Source: Eustoma russellianum (taxonomy: Eukaryota > Streptophyta > Magnoliopsida > Gentianales > Gentianaceae). Taken from it: DNA of 64,000 bases. The translations under genes and the position numbers were made by a program. Where the stretch lies: positions 23,413,635-23,477,634 of the forward strand of contig AP025048.1 of the NCBI GenBank assembly GCA_036186865.1. Reading direction: 5' to 3'. Shown here in pieces: positions 61,689 to 64,000 of the stretch; the first letter of the stretch is position 1, and each line of letters starts with the position of its first letter. Below the pieces are notes generated by a model that made no database searches, was not told the DNA's origin, and saw only the letters and a program-made list of their open reading frames with translations.

Positions 61689-62740
61689 TGGTCATTTCAT
61701 GCATTAGAGTCGTAATATCGAGTCTAGTTATTTGTTTTGTCTTATCATAGTCTAGTATATTTTATAGAGTCTTTTAATATGTGTTTATAGTGCTAATTAC
61801 CGTTTTTGAGTCTTTTCTAAGATGACAAGGCTAAATAAGGAAAGTGGCTGGGAGAATCCCTATTTTTCATGAAGGCATCCGGACACCGTTTGGTATTTTT
61901 GATGCACAGGTCGGAAAACATGTCCAAATGAGTTCAAACAACTTTGAGGCGTTAGAAAACTCAATTTGAAACGATTTTCATGTTTTACACTTTTTCTAAG
62001 TCGGGCTGCAAGATGGACCGAAACTAGGTGGAAGTTGGGAGTCTAGAATGGAAAGTACTGAAGCTCACTGGATAGATACCTAGTCTTTGGGAGTCCGTAT
62101 CTCTGTCAAGAAGAGTCCAAATGAGGTGATCCAAAATCCCAAATTCAAGATAATTTCATGATCTACAACTTTTCTGAAGAGTTTAAACCCCAATTCAGCG
62201 TCTCAAAGCAGGTAGAAGTCAATAACCGACAGGGTGTAATTCCAGGGCGAGATTTTAGGGATTTGAATTATGTAATCTTCTTTGATTAGCTTTGACTTAT
62301 ATTTTATGTAAATATGATTTAGATTGATAGGTAGTGACCTGAGAAATTTGATTGATTATTTATCTTTTAGGAATAGCAAAATATAGCCTTATAATAGGTA
62401 GGAAACGGCTACAACAAAAGAGAGTTTTCAGAATTTCAATTTCAGAAGTTGTGCAGCCGTATGTTTCCTTCTTTTGGTGTGTTTTCCTTTGGTTTTCACA
62501 AAGTAAAATCAAGTCTAGATCCAATCAAGGTTTGAGCAAACCTAGTTGGTGAATCACAATCCAAGGATACGGAACGACGTGTTGGATTGGGAGATTCGAA
62601 TTGCTCGATGTAGACGTTGTTGATTTCTCTTGTCCAAGAAGGTGGTGTTTGCGCCATTGTCCCATGCAAGGATTGATCAAAGGTGTCTTTTGGATTTGAA
62701 AGAAGCGATCGTCAATTCAATACGATCAAAGATCGTATCA
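61689..62740 (+). repeat. Probable 3' LTR, about 1.05 kb
   Basis: The right end is fixed by repetition of 58050-58172 up to GATCGTATCA. The left end (TGGTCATTTC) is placed by the purine tract and a TG, because the 5' LTR is too short to confirm it. No coding region is visible. Confidence 0.6.
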
Positions 62741-62878
62741 AAGGCAAACTCGGTGACTCATTATTTAGCAGCTCATTCGTTACATCGGTGTAGTTTCTAT
62801 GATGTCACTGACTTGACTACCCATACATACGGGACTGATATGGCTCATCATATCATTTCGGCCTGTATCACTTTGTAG
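62741..62878 (+). pseudogene. C-terminal end of a LINE RNase H domain
   Basis: The frame starts directly at the gypsy LTR end with KANSVTHYLAAHSLHRCSF and runs to a TAG. (R)xANSVADxLA followed by a short tail is the usual last motif of the RNase H domain in plant LINE ORF2; here Ala-Asp has become Thr-His. The gypsy element therefore ends inside a LINE. The upstream part is not in the window. LINE 3' untranslated sequence probably follows. Confidence 0.6.
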
Positions 62879-63532
62879 ATATGGGTAGCTCGGGTATTAT
62901 ACTCCTCCTTTTTTGGACAATGCAATGACATATTTGCTTCAATATTTTGCCGTGATTTAGCATGCTTTGTCTGTTTATCTTTCTTGCGAGGTTATATGTA
63001 TCTTGTCTGCAACTTAAATGCTTGTCTTCTATATGGATTGACACAATTATACGGTCTCTGCCTGCATTTACAATAATGTAGGAAGATTGGGTATGTTTTC
63101 TTTACTGGGCACCCTCGATTTCACGTTCTTTTATATGCCTTCACCAAGCTATTTATTGACTTATTGCATGACACGCAGGACAATAGACATCATCGGACGC
63201 AATATGGATTTTCACGACTATCTACAACATCCTCTCGGTGGAGCTGAATTCTTCGGACCTTTCAATTTCGACCCACTTTGGATAAATATGTACTATTTTT
63301 CCTTCGTGTAAGATTTTATCCACCAGGATGATTTTGCTTGCCAAGGTTTTAATGAGGCATATCATATCCATTGTGGATATCGGCAATTCCCCCTAAAGTT
63401 TCTCCACATTACAGTTACCGTTTTTCGGCCACTTAGTTGCTACATTTTATTAATTTGGGACCTGCTTTGTAATTATGGTTTTCCTCTGCCAAAAGTGAGG
63501 GTTAATATATGAAGTAGGGGGCGGACTCCTTT

Positions 63533-63536
<4 letters not shown>
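62879..63536. other. Probable LINE 3' region, no gene
   Basis: No stable frame. It is a pyrimidine-rich, AT-rich stretch that follows the RNase H end and leads to the TA microsatellite. I see no other feature. Confidence 0.4.
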
Positions 63537-63594
<58 letters not shown>

Positions 63595-63616
63595 TAGATA
63601 TAGATATAGATATAAA
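63537..63616. repeat. TA microsatellite and TAGATA run
   Basis: About 28 TA units (63537-63592) are followed by TAGATA repeats to 63616, directly against an ATG. Long minus-strand frames of alternating Ile-Tyr here are translation artefacts. Confidence 0.97.
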
Positions 63617-64000
63617 ATGGCTTCGTCTTCTCCAGGTGCTCCCGGCGGCGCTCCGCGATCGTTTGCGGCTGTTGTTGCAGATTCTGCTCCGACGTCGACG
63701 CCGATCACACCCAAAGTAATTTCCAAGCATAAAGGCCATCCCTTGATTGCCTTCTCCGATGAGGAAATTGACGCACTGGCCGCTCCTTACCGGCTATCAC
63801 TCGTTGGAACATTTTGGTTTGGAAGGCCTCCGATAAAGATCATTCGCTAGGTTTTTGGGAGAATCGGATTCAAAGCAGACGTTAAGATCACTCTTTTAGA
63901 TCAATCTCACGTACTACTGAATTTTCTACATGATCCAGATTACATACGATGCTTTTACCGGCGATCATGGATGATCGCTGGCTGCACAATGCGAGTCACG
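63617..64000 (+). pseudogene. DUF4283-type LINE ORF1-like protein, 5' part, one in-frame stop
   Basis: The ATG at 63617 gives MASSSPGAPGGAPRSFAAVV, then LIAFSDEEIDALAAPYRLSL and VGTFWFGRPPIKIIR. The stop TAG at 63848 is followed in the same frame by VFGRIGFKADVKITLLDQSH, then VLLNFLHDPDYIRCFYRRSW and MIAGCTMRV to the window edge. This is a clear N-terminal DUF4283 domain as in plant L1 ORF1 (nucleic-acid binding). Apart from the single stop the frame is open and well preserved, so it is much younger than the LINE at 25425. It continues beyond the window. A stand-alone host DUF4283 gene is a less likely alternative. Confidence 0.82.

Larger units (their letters stand above)
58050..62740 (+). 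mobile_element. Gypsy-type gag-only element with intact ORF, 5' LTR truncated
   Basis: A 123-bp LTR end (58050-58172) is repeated at about 62614-62740. A Met-tRNA primer site, a 1.5-kb leader and one 582-codon gag-like ORF lie between, then a purine tract and a probable 1.05-kb 3' LTR. No protease, RT or integrase motif exists anywhere inside. Text around 61403-61500, in another frame, resembles the 3' end of gypsy pol (FEVESFGGERNDAIQ), suggesting that pol was deleted and only its end kept. The left LTR is cut by the neighbouring copia LTR, so a target duplication cannot be tested. Confidence 0.78.

Noticed and set aside
63473..63739. Minus-strand frames with Ile-Tyr repeats
   Set aside because: Translation of the TA microsatellite.

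Overview
This window is repeat-dense nuclear DNA from a seed plant, most likely a flowering plant with a large genome. The evidence is the set of residents: Ty3/gypsy and Ty1/copia LTR retrotransposons primed by initiator-Met tRNA, plant L1-type LINEs with a DUF4283-like ORF1, a broken plant-mobile-domain (PMD) gene and a MULE-like fragment. I could not identify the species. I see no intact host gene, tRNA or rRNA gene, or CRISPR array. Almost every open frame that carries a recognisable domain belongs to a transposable element, and almost all of those are broken. Layout, left to right: (1) 1-10720, a minus-strand Tekay/Del-like gypsy element with gag, protease, RT, RNase H, integrase and a chromodomain-like tail, flanked by LTRs of about 3.5 kb; the left LTR is cut by the window edge. 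(2) 10721-17158, low-information DNA with a tandem ATCGAT array, a short MULE-like 3' end (+) and a decayed PMD gene (-). (3) 17159-25424, a minus-strand copia element with two LTRs of about 3.03 kb around a gag-only interior, apparently inserted in the 5' leader of the next element. (4) 25425-30758, a decayed plus-strand LINE. (5) 31010-31673, a fragment of another copia-type LTR. (6) 31674-50903, a minus-strand gypsy element with LTRs of about 4.9 kb and a gag-only interior, arranged as a tandem LTR-interior-LTR-interior fragment. Its right LTR is split by two solo LTRs with perfect 5-bp target duplications (a 4452-bp gypsy LTR and a 3221-bp copia LTR). (7) 50904-58049, a second ATCGAT array and three nested copia LTRs in alternating orientation. 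(8) 58050-62740, a third gag-only element (gypsy type, +) with an uninterrupted 582-codon ORF. It sits against the C-terminal end of a LINE RNase H domain. (9) 63537-64000, a TA microsatellite immediately followed by a new DUF4283 (LINE ORF1-like) reading frame with one in-frame stop. Two themes stand out. First, three unrelated gag-only (TR-GAG-like) retrotransposons sit in 46 kb, each with gag but no polymerase, which suggests mobilisation by enzymes supplied in trans. Second, LTRs from several families share regular internal periodicity: about 190 bp in two gypsy families, about 159 bp in a third, and 160-178 bp with perfect hairpins in the copia family. The three gypsy families also share a 21-nt hairpin about 41-46 bp from the LTR terminus. 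The perfect target duplications let the order of insertions be read directly. All element names are by motif recognition; no database search was possible.
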